From contig JAFUTC010000002.1 in assembly GCA_017471505.1 (NCBI GenBank), positions 1-64,000 on the forward strand: a stretch of DNA of 64,000 nt, written 5' to 3'. Below are positions 7,622 through 15,878 of this stretch, in pieces. The notes beneath the pieces were generated by a model. That model saw only the letters and a program-made list of their open reading frames with translations. It was not told the DNA's origin and did not search any database. A program made the position numbers and the translations under genes. The DNA comes from Alloprevotella sp. GTDB taxonomy: Bacteria; Bacteroidota; Bacteroidia; Bacteroidales; Bacteroidaceae. Numbering within the stretch: the stretch's first letter is position 1; the number at the start of each line of letters is the position of its first letter.

Positions 7622-8620
7622 TCAATTGATTTTTTCGGTCACATATCCGTCGTTGCCGGCCAGAATGAAATAGGCCGACAGTTTCGGATGATTCTTGAAG
7701 AATGCACGGCTCTTCTCCGCCCCCATCACCATACAGGCGGTGGCATAGGCATCAGCCTCGGCACAGGTGGGAGCAACCACTGTGGCCGACAGCAGGTCGT
7801 GCACAATCGGACGACCCGTCTGCGGACTGATGGTATGGGACACGCGCTTGCCGTCCCGGACATAGTAGTTGTGATAATTGCCGCTTGTGGCCACGGCACG
7901 GTCGGTCATCTCCACCACTTCCTGCAGTGCACCACCGACATTGGTGGTGTCGGGCTGCTCGATACCGATGTGCCACGATTCGCCTTCGTCATTCTTTCCG
8001 CTGACCACTATTTCGCCGCCAATCTCTATCATAAAATTCTCCACCTGGTTCTCGCGCAGCAACTGGGCCACCTTGTCCACCGCATAGCCCTTGGCTATTG
8101 CACCGCAGTCTATCTGCACGCGCTTGTCGGACTTGCTCACGGTGCGCCCCGACAGCGAAAGGTTGCGATAGCCCACAAATTGCCGCAGGCTGTCTATGTG
8201 CGCATCCGAAAGGGTGGTTTGCTCCTCCGTGCCGAAGCCCCATGCGTTGACAAGCGGTGCTACGGTCACGTCGAAAGCCCCGCCCGTCTCTTCCGAGATG
8301 CGCAGTGCCAGCCGCAAGACCTCTTCGACCATGACATCGGCCTTGTCGGTCTCGCCGCGGTTAATCTTCGACAGGGTCGACTGCTTATTGAACAGCGACA
8401 GCGAAGCATCGACCTGGTCGAGCACGCTGCGAATGCGGTCGTGCAAGTCGGTGGGACTCTTATAGCGAATGTGGTAAGTAGTGCCGAACACGAAACCTTC
8501 GTTCTGCTGCATAGGTGCCTGAAAGCGACGCAGCAAGATAATCGTGCCGGCTACTATCAGAAACAGCAGAAACAGCGTTCCACAGCTCCGACGAATCAGT
8601 CCTCTCTTCGATTGGGTCAT
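7622..8620 (-). CDS. apbE: FAD:protein FMN transferase (ApbE family)
   Basis: A 332-residue protein with an N-terminal membrane anchor (GTLFLLFLIVAGTIILL) and the ApbE domain: DCGAIAKGYAVD, IEIGGEIVVSG and SHTISPQTGRPI. ApbE covalently attaches FMN to threonine in flavoproteins such as NqrB/C and RnfG outside the cytoplasm. I chose the ATG at 8620; the longer form needs a TTG start inside the preceding gene. It lies between DUF6048 upstream and the Crp-type regulator downstream. Confidence 0.9.
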   Translation of the reverse strand: MTQSKRGLIRRSCGTLFLLFLIVAGTIILLRRFQAPMQQNEGFVFGTTYHIRYKSPTDLHDRIRSVLDQVDASLSLFNKQSTLSKINRGETDKADVMVEEVLRLALRISEETGGAFDVTVAPLVNAWGFGTEEQTTLSDAHIDSLRQFVGYRNLSLSGRTVSKSDKRVQIDCGAIAKGYAVDKVAQLLRENQVENFMIEIGGEIVVSGKNDEGESWHIGIEQPDTTNVGGALQEVVEMTDRAVATSGNYHNYYVRDGKRVSHTISPQTGRPIVHDLLSATVVAPTCAEADAYATACMVMGAEKSRAFFKNHPKLSAYFILAGNDGYVTEKIN

Positions 8621-8633
8621 TGGCCTTGCACAA

Positions 8634-9347
8634 TTAGATTTCAATAATCACGTTAAACGTACCGCCAAGCCGATGGCCACCGGTCTTTCCGTAGCCGGGC
8701 ACATACCAGGCATTGCCCACCTCGGGCTTGCTCTCATGCAGCCTTAACTTGTAGCGCACGCTCCAGCCCAGATGAAACCATTTCCATATACGCGTCTCGG
8801 CTCCGGCCACCACTTCGGCCCACACCATCGTGCCCTTCTGCCCTTTGTACTCAAACGGATAGTAGTCCATATAGACTGGGTCCTGCACGGCAGGTCCTGT
8901 CAGGTCGAACTTATATGGGCTCATTCCGAAGCGCAGTCCGAGCAACACGCGGCTACGGTTTTCAAAGTTTTTCAACAGGTTATAGTCCATGCCCACACGG
9001 AAGTAGGGCGAAGTCGTCTTATAGCGCAGATGGGTGTCCTCGTCCTCGTGGTCGCTCGTGCCAAGGCCTATTTCAACAATAGGAAAAAAACGCTGGCGCA
9101 GATTGACCCGCACCGCTGCCTCATATTGCCCGAAGGGCGTGGCAAGGGCCATCACCGTGCCACAAAGGTCGTAACTCACCGACACACCGCTGAACAGCGG
9201 CGCTTTCTTCGTCGACTGACCCGACACAACCTTCGGGGGCTGAATGCCCATGACGCGAGCGGTGTCGGCATCGGTACGCTGGGCCCATGCGAGGCTACTC
9301 GTCAGTAGTAGCACGCAGATAGATGCGCAGATTCTCGGCATTTTCAT
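8634..9347 (-). CDS. DUF6048 family outer-membrane-type protein
   Basis: A 237-residue protein with a signal peptide (ICASICVLLLTSSLAWAQ) and a body of alternating short strands (GVSVSYDLCGTVMAL, YFRVGMDYNLL, GWSVRYKLRL) ending in GTFNVIIEI, as expected of a small beta-barrel that closes at its C-terminus. DUF6048 proteins are paired with DUF6452 lipoproteins in Bacteroidetes, as here. The function is unknown. The start at 9347 still overlaps the end of the DUF6452 gene by about 50 bases, so the two are coupled. Confidence 0.75.
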   Translation of the reverse strand: MKMPRICASICVLLLTSSLAWAQRTDADTARVMGIQPPKVVSGQSTKKAPLFSGVSVSYDLCGTVMALATPFGQYEAAVRVNLRQRFFPIVEIGLGTSDHEDEDTHLRYKTTSPYFRVGMDYNLLKNFENRSRVLLGLRFGMSPYKFDLTGPAVQDPVYMDYYPFEYKGQKGTMVWAEVVAGAETRIWKWFHLGWSVRYKLRLHESKPEVGNAWYVPGYGKTGGHRLGGTFNVIIEI

Positions 9348-9819
9348 AGTCCACTTGGTTGCGTTTAATTTCGATATTATCAATGGTTAGCGGCATCAAG
9401 GCCAAGGGGTGCGAAGTCCAACGAACCTCATTGATGGCATGGTAGTAACTGACCGGGCAACCCTCGCTTTCAAAATGCACCGTAGCCGTATGGTCCACAA
9501 AGACGGTGTCGACGGCATACTGCCCTATGTCGTTCGAGAAGCGGAACAGCAAGGTGTCGACGCCGCTACGATAGCGCAGCGACAGTCCGAAGTGGTCGAG
9601 CGAGATGCCGCGGTTGAGCAGCACCTGGTCGGTGCCACGGGCAGTCACCGTAAGGGTGTCGGTCAGCGTGAGCGACTTGGCGGTTTCCTTGGCGTAGAGA
9701 TTGCACGTCATCTCTACAGTACTATCCAGCGGGCAGTCGATGCTCGTGCAGCCCATAAGCACAGCCACGCACACCACGGCTACCGCCCACCGTTTTTTCA
9801 AAGATTGCATCAACGACAT
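9295..9819 (-). CDS. DUF6452 family lipoprotein
   Basis: A 174-residue protein with a lipoprotein signal (AVAVVCVAVLMGC, lipid Cys24) followed by a beta-rich body (DSTVEMTCNLYAKE, TLLFRFSNDIGQY, TVHFESEGCPVSYYHAI). Two body cysteines (CPLD, EGCPV) could form a disulfide. It is transcribed after the glycosyltransferase, with its ATG adjacent to that gene's stop, and overlaps DUF6048. A partner role at the outer membrane is inferred from the pairing only. Confidence 0.72.
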   Translation of the reverse strand: MSLMQSLKKRWAVAVVCVAVLMGCTSIDCPLDSTVEMTCNLYAKETAKSLTLTDTLTVTARGTDQVLLNRGISLDHFGLSLRYRSGVDTLLFRFSNDIGQYAVDTVFVDHTATVHFESEGCPVSYYHAINEVRWTSHPLALMPLTIDNIEIKRNQVDYENAENLRIYLRATTDE

Positions 9820-10773
9820 CTATACTTCTTTTTGAATCTGATAGTGATTGCGACCCTCCGAATTACGCGAAATCAGTTCGCCAAGGAAGCCTGCAAGGAA
9901 AAGTTGTGTGCCCAGCAGCATCATCGTAAGCGAAATGTAAAAATAGGGCGAGTCCGTCACCAGCGGAGCAGGCACGCCGCGACAGATGGCCGTCAATTTG
10001 ATGCCGCCCACAATCATCACGGCCACCAGGCCGATGAAGAACATCAGCGACCCAAGGAAGCCGAACACGTGCATAGGCTTGCGGCCAAAACTGTTTAGGA
10101 ACCACAGCGAAATCAGGTCAAGATAGCCGTTGAAGAAACGGTTCCATCCGCCGAACTTCGTATGTCCGTACTTGCGAGCCTGATGCTGCACCACTTTCTC
10201 ACCGATTTTTGCGAAGCCCGCATTCTTGGCCAGATAGGGAATATAGCGGTGCATCTCTCCATACACCTCGATATTTTTTACCACATCCTTGCGGTAGGCC
10301 TTCAGTCCGCAGTTGAAGTCGTGCAGATTATGAATGCCACTCACGCGACGGGCCGTGGCGTTGAACAGCTTGGTGGGTAGCGTCTTCGAAAGCGGGTCGT
10401 AGCGCTTCTGCTTATAGCCCGACACGAGGTCATAGCCCTCTTCCTTAATCATGCGGTAGAGTCCGGGGATTTCATCGGGCGAATCCTGCAAATCGGCGTC
10501 CATCGTAATGACCACATCGCCCTCGGCACGCGCAAAGCCGCAGTAGAGTGCAGCGCTCTTGCCGTAGTTGCGGCGGAAGTCGATGCCGTGGACCGACGGG
10601 TCGCTCGCCGCCAGTTCTTCGATAAGCGTCCACGAACGGTCGGTGCTACCGTCGTTCACAAACAACAGTTCATAGTCCACTCCCATAGTCTTGAGCACGC
10701 GCACGAGCCACGCATACAAGTCGGGAATACTCTCATCCTCGTTGAACAGAGGAATTACCACTGATATGTCCAT
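9820..10773 (-). CDS. Family 2 glycosyltransferase, polyprenyl-phosphate sugar transferase type
   Basis: The 317-residue protein has a GT-A domain at the N-terminus (PLFNEDESIP, VNDGSTDRSW, metal-binding TMDADLQDSPDE) and two C-terminal membrane helices (FGFLGSLMFFIGLVAVMIVGG and ISLTMMLLGTQLFLAGFLGEL). This is the architecture of GtrB/ArnC/DPM1-like enzymes that load a sugar onto undecaprenyl phosphate at the cytoplasmic face. It is the first gene of the leftward operon to the Crp-type gene, with a full promoter at 10802-10832. Confidence 0.88.
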   Translation of the reverse strand: MDISVVIPLFNEDESIPDLYAWLVRVLKTMGVDYELLFVNDGSTDRSWTLIEELAASDPSVHGIDFRRNYGKSAALYCGFARAEGDVVITMDADLQDSPDEIPGLYRMIKEEGYDLVSGYKQKRYDPLSKTLPTKLFNATARRVSGIHNLHDFNCGLKAYRKDVVKNIEVYGEMHRYIPYLAKNAGFAKIGEKVVQHQARKYGHTKFGGWNRFFNGYLDLISLWFLNSFGRKPMHVFGFLGSLMFFIGLVAVMIVGGIKLTAICRGVPAPLVTDSPYFYISLTMMLLGTQLFLAGFLGELISRNSEGRNHYQIQKEV

Positions 10774-10801
10774 CTGATTAGGCTTTTTGATTATATGTTT
10801 A

Positions 10802-10832
10802 CAAAATTAACATATAGAAGCCGAACAGCAAA
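10802..10832 (-). promoter_or_regulatory. Promoter of the glycosyltransferase operon
   Basis: The minus strand has TTTG (10832-10829), 19 bases, then TAATTTTG (10809-10802), a full Bacteroidetes promoter ending 29 bases before the start codon. The 21-base repeat array begins about 20 bases further upstream. Confidence 0.7.
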
Positions 10833-10852
10833 AGATAGCATCGTTTTTGACA

Positions 10853-10996
10853 ACTATGCGACCGAAAAACCCCATTATGACGCAAAAAAATTGCATTATG
10901 GAATCCAAAAATCCAATAATGCAATTTCGAAATTGTATAATGCAATTTTCAAATTCCATTATGCAATTTTCGCAGCCGATTATGCAATTTTCCGAC
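10853..10996. repeat. 21-base phased repeat array A (six clear units, one degenerate)
   Basis: Core hexamers ATWATG start at 10874, 10895, 10916, 10937, 10958 and 10979, each exactly 21 bases apart; a degenerate core (ACTATG) sits one period earlier at 10853. Flanks are of the form TTGC-core-CAATTTTCGAA, so each unit is a near palindrome around CATWATG. The array lies between the end of the transporter gene and the promoter of the next leftward operon. No reading frame in it looks like a gene. Confidence 0.9.
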
Positions 10997-11025
10997 CCGC
11001 CTATCGCGTTGACCCACAGGTCGTT

Positions 11026-11634
11026 TTAATCGTTCTGCGCCATAGGGTCAAACAGCCGGTAGAGGTTGCAGCCCACCAGGTTGCCAAGAACCTCGGCCAG
11101 ATAGAGCCACAGCGCACCCCACTGCCATAGGTTCTCCCACGGCTGCATGAGGAAATAGAACGCATCGGCTATGCTGTGCGTAAATCCGCACATGATGAAC
11201 GCCGGCACGCCAAAGAGAAGCGGCAGATACTGCCCCTTCGCGCCAAACTTCACGGCAACCGTCATGATAAATCCGCAACCAATGGCCAGACAGAAGCAGG
11301 CCAACGGCCCCTTTGCCATACGAGCCGCAAAAATGCCAGCGGCCGTCTCGGCAATGTCAGGGTTAGCATATTTCATCAGCAACGCACTCAGCAGGCAGCC
11401 GATAATGTTGCCCACCAGCACCATAAGCAAAAAGCGCTTGTCGTGCTTGCAATCGAAAAATCCAGCCTTGCCCGTGTAGAGAAGCCAACGGAAATGAACC
11501 ACCGTAAGTAACCCAAACGAGAACAACACGGCTCCCGCCAGGCCGCCCACTTTCAAATAGACCACGCATCCTATCGAGATGCTGATTCCGGCTAAGATGG
11601 TTTTTGCCCACTGACTGACTTTTTCCTGTATCAT
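11026..11634 (-). CDS. Formate/nitrite transporter family protein
   Basis: A 202-residue membrane protein with about six hydrophobic segments (TILAGISISIGCVVYLKVGG, GAVLFSFGLLTVVHF, FLLMVLVGNIIGCLLSALL, and further). The sequence WAKTILAGISISIG and the conserved glycine-rich turns fit the FNT channels that move formate, nitrite or hydrosulfide; the substrate is not decided. The ATG at 11634 is chosen because the promoter element TAACTTCG at 11664-11657 would lie too close to the longer start at 11655. It is shorter than E. coli FocA, as is usual in Bacteroidetes. Confidence 0.82.
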   Translation of the reverse strand: MIQEKVSQWAKTILAGISISIGCVVYLKVGGLAGAVLFSFGLLTVVHFRWLLYTGKAGFFDCKHDKRFLLMVLVGNIIGCLLSALLMKYANPDIAETAAGIFAARMAKGPLACFCLAIGCGFIMTVAVKFGAKGQYLPLLFGVPAFIMCGFTHSIADAFYFLMQPWENLWQWGALWLYLAEVLGNLVGCNLYRLFDPMAQND

Positions 11635-11656
11635 AGTGTTAAAATTTCCGACCATG

Positions 11657-11686
11657 CGAAGTTAAGCATCTTTCCGCTATCGCACA
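11657..11686 (-). promoter_or_regulatory. Promoter of the formate/nitrite transporter gene
   Basis: On the minus strand TTG (11686-11684), 19 bases, then TAACTTCG (11664-11657). It ends 22 bases before the chosen ATG and decides that start. Confidence 0.6.
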
Positions 11687-11778
11687 ACATTAAGACATAA
11701 AACCTTCTCGTTGCCAACCCCCTTGTTCCGGTTGACAAGTCCGTGCTACGAACCAGCCACACCATACTCCGGAAAAAC

Positions 11779-11810
11779 AAAACGAGCGAAGAAAAATCTT
11801 CGCTCGTTTT
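11779..11810 (-). terminator. Terminator after tRNA-Asp
   Basis: A perfect 14-base inverted repeat (11779-11792 with 11797-11810) with an AAAA loop; it directly abuts the encoded CCA end of tRNA-Asp. The A-rich arm becomes a U tract in the leftward RNA. Confidence 0.85.
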
Positions 11811-11887
11811 GGCGGTGCGTACGGGACTCGAACCCGTGACCCCCTGCGTGACAGGCAGATATTCTAACCAAGCTGAACTAACGCACC
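11810..11887 (-). tRNA. tRNA-Asp (GTC)
   Basis: On the minus strand the acceptor 5' strand GGTGCGT pairs with ACGCACC, the anticodon loop CTGTCAC has anticodon GTC, and the T-arm is CACGG GTTCGAG TCCCG-like. CCA is encoded (11812-11810). It stands alone, with its own promoter upstream and terminator downstream, in the 359-base gap between two protein genes. Confidence 0.95.
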
Positions 11888-11922
11888 ATAGGGTTTTGAA
11901 CTCACTTCCGTGAAATTCGGTG

Positions 11923-11953
11923 CAAAAGTATAATCAAATTTTATATCTCCAAA
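11923..11953 (-). promoter_or_regulatory. Promoter of tRNA-Asp
   Basis: The minus strand carries TTTG (11953-11950), exactly 19 bases, then TACTTTTG (11930-11923). It ends 36 bases before the tRNA 5' end. The -7 element is identical to that of the tmRNA gene. Confidence 0.75.
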
Positions 11954-12014
11954 ACTTTTGCCTGATTTTTTATAGTCGTGCCGACTTTTTTCCTCGTTGT
12001 CCCAACGCGCCGCC

Positions 12015-12512
12015 TTAGAAAATGCGACTGTAGAGCCATACATCCACGTAGCTTCCCTCGGCAAACGACCAGTCGGGCAATGTGGCAACCGCACGGAATG
12101 CGTTTTCCTCGAAAATAGCCTTACAGGCCGCGTGGGTGCGATGGCTGATTTTGGCCACGAGTTGGTGCAAATGGAGCGACTGCGAGGCCTGCTCGCACAA
12201 GAGTCGGAGCGCTGCGCCGCCCGCGCCTTGCAGCCGTTCGGATTCGAGCAGGGCAATGCCCACTTCTGCCCGCTGCGCGATGGGTTCGTAGTTGAACAGG
12301 TCGATGATGCCTATGGCACGACCGTCGCGCACAATGGTCTGGCGCAGTTGGCCCTGTCCGACGAGGTCGTAGGTCTGCGAGGCGATATAGTTCTTCAGTT
12401 CAAAGCGCGAATAGCATGTACCCGGCAGTCCGATGGTCCAGGCTTCGGGTGCGTTTTCTATGCGGTAGAGCAAATCCAAGTCTTCCGGCTCGAGAGGGCG
12501 CAAACTTATCAT
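12015..12512 (-). CDS. GNAT family N-acetyltransferase (RimJ/RimL-like)
   Basis: The 165-residue protein has the acetyltransferase fold: N-terminal strand ISLRPLEPEDLDLLYRIEN, motif A region with RAEVGIALLESERLQGAGGAAL (acetyl-CoA pyrophosphate loop, here QGAGGA) and the C-terminal HRTHAACKAIFEENAFRAV. Members of this branch acetylate protein N-termini, amino sugars or small amines; the substrate is not evident. It is the last gene of the leftward operon starting with the CDF exporter, 26 bases after the glycosyltransferase. Confidence 0.85.
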   Translation of the reverse strand: MISLRPLEPEDLDLLYRIENAPEAWTIGLPGTCYSRFELKNYIASQTYDLVGQGQLRQTIVRDGRAIGIIDLFNYEPIAQRAEVGIALLESERLQGAGGAALRLLCEQASQSLHLHQLVAKISHRTHAACKAIFEENAFRAVATLPDWSFAEGSYVDVWLYSRIF

Positions 12513-12538
12513 AGGACAATATTATGGAACGGAACAAA

Positions 12539-13723
12539 CTAACTGCACACGATGCCTCCGCCAATGAGTCCGCGGACGGAAGGATAGTAGAACCCGACAT
12601 AGTGGCTATGGTCCGACTCGGCAAGCGCGTGCAAGATGGAGGCGTAAGTATAGTCGGCCGTATCAAAAACCCACAGCGGATGGTTGCGGCTGAGGTTCCG
12701 GTCGGCCTGACAGGCGGCCAGCGCGGCATCGGGATTGTCGAAACTGACAAACGGCATCTGCCGGCCGTCGCAAAGCGCGCACACCTCTCCTTCCCTACTG
12801 CCCACATAGACCACGCCTATGGGACGGTCGGACTGCTGCGGTAGCAGGCGCCGCCAACCGGCTCGGACCATCCGCGTAGTCTTGTGCAGGACGGCACGCA
12901 AACCGATAGCCGCCTCGACCAATAGGGAAAGTGCACGATGGGTGGAGTGAAAATGCTTGCGATAGAAGAGAAGCATGGCGCGATGAAAGTGTTGCACGTA
13001 GCGAAGCGAGTCTTTCTGCGTGCTCTCACCCTTGTAGTGGAGAATGGGCGTAGGGAGATAGTAGTTCTGACGGCCGGACTGGCTGATGCGATACGACAAA
13101 TCGATGTCTTCGCCATACATAAAAAACTGCTCGTCGAAGCCGCCAACCTGCTGTATTACGGAACGCGGCACCCACATAAAGGCACCCGACACCACCTCTA
13201 TCGGCGCGGCCGCATCAACGGGTGTCTGGCTCTGATAGTAGCGTCCGAACGTCTTGGAACGCGGGAAGAGCGACGTAAGCCCCACTATCTTGCAGAAGGA
13301 CACCCATGGCGTGGGCAGCCCTCTGCGCGACTCCGGCGCAAAAGCACCGTTGTCCTTCAGCATGCGAACGCCCAACGCGCCTAAATCCGTATGCGACTGC
13401 GAGAAAGCCAGGCAGTCGGACAGCGTTTGCTCCGTCAGCGCCGTGTCGGGATTAAGGAAAAGCACATATTCGCCCTTGGCACGGCTCAGCGCAAGGTTGT
13501 TGGCACGTCCGAAGCCCAGGTTTTCGTTGCTCTGCACCCATGTCAGTTGCGGATAAGTGGATGCAGGAAACAGATGCGCTATGTACTCGCGACTGCCATC
13601 ACTGGAGTCGTTGTCGACCACAATGACTTCCACGTCTATCCCCTTGGCCGACTGCCACACGGAATGCAAGCACTGCGCCAAGTAGTGCTTCACATTGTAA
13701 CTGACAATAAGGATGCTAATCAT
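12539..13723 (-). CDS. Family 2 glycosyltransferase (rhamnosyltransferase-like)
   Basis: A 394-residue protein with an N-terminal GT-A fold: ILIVSYNVKHYL, VVDNDSSDGSRE, NLGFGRANNLAL, metal-binding FLNPDT, and the acceptor-site motif GAFMWVPRS...GGFDEQFFMYGEDIDLSYR. This matches the WbbL/RfbF-like transferases that add rhamnose or related sugars to cell-surface glycans. The C-terminal ~110 residues are not clearly assigned. Starts at 13735 (MSVPMISIL) and 13723 (MISILIVSYN) are both possible. It sits between a small membrane protein gene and the acetyltransferase gene. Confidence 0.87.
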   Translation of the reverse strand: MISILIVSYNVKHYLAQCLHSVWQSAKGIDVEVIVVDNDSSDGSREYIAHLFPASTYPQLTWVQSNENLGFGRANNLALSRAKGEYVLFLNPDTALTEQTLSDCLAFSQSHTDLGALGVRMLKDNGAFAPESRRGLPTPWVSFCKIVGLTSLFPRSKTFGRYYQSQTPVDAAAPIEVVSGAFMWVPRSVIQQVGGFDEQFFMYGEDIDLSYRISQSGRQNYYLPTPILHYKGESTQKDSLRYVQHFHRAMLLFYRKHFHSTHRALSLLVEAAIGLRAVLHKTTRMVRAGWRRLLPQQSDRPIGVVYVGSREGEVCALCDGRQMPFVSFDNPDAALAACQADRNLSRNHPLWVFDTADYTYASILHALAESDHSHYVGFYYPSVRGLIGGGIVCS

Positions 13724-13747
13724 GGGGACGGACATACAGACAAACAA

Positions 13748-14137
13748 CTATCGGGTTTCTTTGCGCGGCCAACACAAAACGCTGCCCAACAAGGTGATGA
13801 GACAGCAGTAGAAAGGTGTGGACGGCGGCGCAAGCAGGGTAAAGATGGCGGTGGTAATGATGGCGCACGAGATGATACCGGTGCGGACCAGCTGCATCTT
13901 CTCGAGGCGCTGTTCGCGCGGGTCCTTGTCCAAATAGTGCTTGACGCGCTCAAACCGGAAGAACCTGCACGCAAAATAGACTCCCGCGATGGCCTCGACC
14001 ACGCAGATGAGATTGACTACGTATATAAGTTGCGGGTCGGCAATAGGACGATCGGGAAAGACACCCATGAAATGGACGGCCAAAAATAGGACGGCCAGTA
14101 CCCAGGACTGTATGAGCAACAAACGTGATAGTTTCAT
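13748..14137 (-). CDS. Small integral membrane protein of unknown function
   Basis: The 129-residue protein has four hydrophobic stretches: WVLAVLFLAVHFMGV, LIYVVNLICVVEAIAGVYFAC, IISCAIITTAIFTLLA and TPFYCCLITLLGSVLCW. A cytoplasmic basic loop (RFERVKHYLDKDPREQRLEKM) lies in the middle. I recognise no enzyme motif. It is located between recR and the glycosyltransferase gene with short gaps (8 and 24 bases), so it is part of the same operon. This type is common in Bacteroidales beside glycosyltransferases, but its role is unknown. Confidence 0.65.
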   Translation of the reverse strand: MKLSRLLLIQSWVLAVLFLAVHFMGVFPDRPIADPQLIYVVNLICVVEAIAGVYFACRFFRFERVKHYLDKDPREQRLEKMQLVRTGIISCAIITTAIFTLLAPPSTPFYCCLITLLGSVLCWPRKETR

Positions 14138-14145
14138 AAACAGGT

Positions 14146-14766
14146 CTAACGGTTTTGTGCGTCGAGACTAACGCGGTTTACAATGGAACGGCCTAAGGTA
14201 ATCTCGTCGGCATACTCCAAATCGTCGCCCACGCTTACGCCGCGGGCCAACGTGGTCATTTTAATGTCGAAGGCCGCCAGTTTTCTCGATATGTAGAATA
14301 TGGTTGTGTCGCCCTCCATCGTAGGATTCAAGGCAAAAATAACTTCCGACACACCTCCTTGTGCCACTCTTTCGACAAGCGAGTCTATCTCGACGTCGTC
14401 GGGGCCTATGCCGTCAATCGGCGAAATTATGCCACCAAGCACATGGTAAAGGCCGTGATAGATTCCCGTACTCTCGATGGTCATAACCCCACGGATGTTT
14501 TCCACCACGCATATGATTGACTGGTTTCGTTGGGAGTCGGAGCAGATTTCGCATATATCCGTGTCGGAAATGTTATGGCAGACCTTGCAGTACTTTATGT
14601 CGTCCACCAACTGGCTAATGCTCTGCGCCAACGCCTGCCCGTCTTCTTTCTTGCGCCGTAATAGATGGAGCGCATAGCGCAGGGCCGTGCGTTGACCCAC
14701 GCCGGGAAGTTGCGAAAAAGCCTCTACACATTGGGCAAGCAACCGCGAAGAATACTGGTCAAGCAT
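14146..14766 (-). CDS. recR: Recombination mediator protein RecR
   Basis: The 206-residue protein has the helix-hairpin-helix [20 protein letters not shown], the zinc finger with Cys60, Cys63, Cys72 and Cys75, the Toprim motif [23 protein letters not shown], and the C-terminal [21 protein letters not shown]. RecR works with RecO and RecF to load RecA on gapped DNA. The length is standard. Second gene of the operon, 29 bases after the CDF exporter. Confidence 0.97.
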   Translation of the reverse strand: MLDQYSSRLLAQCVEAFSQLPGVGQRTALRYALHLLRRKKEDGQALAQSISQLVDDIKYCKVCHNISDTDICEICSDSQRNQSIICVVENIRGVMTIESTGIYHGLYHVLGGIISPIDGIGPDDVEIDSLVERVAQGGVSEVIFALNPTMEGDTTIFYISRKLAAFDIKMTTLARGVSVGDDLEYADEITLGRSIVNRVSLDAQNR

Positions 14767-14795
14767 AGGTGTGAATTCATTTCGCTATAAAAGGG

Positions 14796-15719
14796 TCAGT
14801 GGTCATTATGCCCGCAACTGCAATCGTGGTCCTCGCAATGGGCGCCATCGTGCTCGAACTCGAGCGTACAATGGTGTATGCCCAATTCGCCAAGCCGATG
14901 CTTCAGCAGGTCTTTGGTGGGCTCCATCTCCGTAAGGCTATCTACCACGACGTGGGCGGTCAGTGCCACCTCGGTAGTGGAAATGGCCCAGATGTGTATG
15001 TGATGGACATCGACGATATGGTCGTGCGCCAGCATCTCGCTGCGAATCTGCTGCGGGTCGATGCCCTCGGGCATTCCGTCAAGGCTAAGACGCAGGCTCT
15101 CGGACAAAAGGCGCCAGGTCGATATGAAGATGACAGCGGCAATAACGAGCGAAATAATCGGGTCTATGTAAGTCCAGCCCGTGAGCAGGATAACGATACC
15201 GCTGATAACGACGCCGACCGACACCAGTGTGTCGGCAAGCATATGCAAGTAGGCGCCGCGCACATTGAGGTCCTTATTTCCGCGAGGCATAAGTAGCCAG
15301 GCTGTCAGGCCGTTGATAACGATTCCCACCCCAGCGGTCCACGAAATCAACCCACCGTCAACGGGCGACGGACTTATGAACTTGTGCACGCTCTCTATGA
15401 CAATGGCTCCCACGGCTACCAAAAGGATGAACGCATTAAGCAAAGAAATAAGAATGGTGCTTTTCTTGTATCCGTAGGTATAGGTTTTCGTTCCGTGCAA
15501 GCGAGCAAGTTGAATGCCGAACAGGGCCAGCACCAAAGAGAATACGTCGCCAAGATTGTGGCCCGCATCTGACAGCAGGCCCAACGATTGTCCGTAGAAA
15601 CCCACCCCTGCTTCCACAGCCACGAACAGCACATTCAGCACAATGCAAAAGACAAACGTGGCGCTAAGCGACTTGGGCGCTTCCACATGATGGTGATGAT
15701 GATGGTGGTGATGGTCCAT
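14796..15719 (-). CDS. Cation diffusion facilitator, zinc/cadmium exporter type
   Basis: A 307-residue CDF protein with six membrane helices. Metal-binding pairs are visible in helix 2 (SDAGHNLGDVFSL) and helix 5 (LHMLADTLVSVG), followed by a cytoplasmic domain (AHDHIVDVHHIHIWAISTTEVAL). The N-terminus has nine consecutive histidines directly after MD, and the C-terminus ends in HDGAHCEDHDCSCGHNDH, two likely metal-sensing tails. The ATG at 15719 is required because the promoter element lies at 15748-15741. It heads the recR operon. Confidence 0.92.
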   Translation of the reverse strand: MDHHHHHHHHHVEAPKSLSATFVFCIVLNVLFVAVEAGVGFYGQSLGLLSDAGHNLGDVFSLVLALFGIQLARLHGTKTYTYGYKKSTILISLLNAFILLVAVGAIVIESVHKFISPSPVDGGLISWTAGVGIVINGLTAWLLMPRGNKDLNVRGAYLHMLADTLVSVGVVISGIVILLTGWTYIDPIISLVIAAVIFISTWRLLSESLRLSLDGMPEGIDPQQIRSEMLAHDHIVDVHHIHIWAISTTEVALTAHVVVDSLTEMEPTKDLLKHRLGELGIHHCTLEFEHDGAHCEDHDCSCGHNDH

Positions 15720-15740
15720 TTGGTTCACAGGTTTAGATTG

Positions 15741-15748
15741 CAAAGGTA
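15741..15748 (-). promoter_or_regulatory. -7 element of the CDF/recR operon
   Basis: TACCTTTG on the minus strand matches TAnnTTTG and lies 21 bases before the ATG at 15719, ruling out the TTG start at 15743. It is divergent from the engB promoter in the same 159-base gap. Confidence 0.6.
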
Positions 15749-15835
15749 AGAAATAATATTATATGCCTGCCACACCTTTCGGCGAAATTATGCTATTTTG
15801 CAAGACGATTGGCACACTAATTGGCGGATTTAGAC

Positions 15836-15843
15836 TATATTTG
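15836..15843 (+). promoter_or_regulatory. -7 element of the engB operon
   Basis: TATATTTG matches TAnnTTTG and lies 35 bases before the engB start. The -33 position is weak. Confidence 0.55.
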
Positions 15844-15878
15844 CACCAAACAATCGGACTCACACACGCACCAACCGC

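Noticed and set aside
10853-10996. CRISPR array
   Set aside because: The period is 21 bases with a linker of only a few bases between cores; there are no unique spacers of 25-40 bases and no cas genes in the window.
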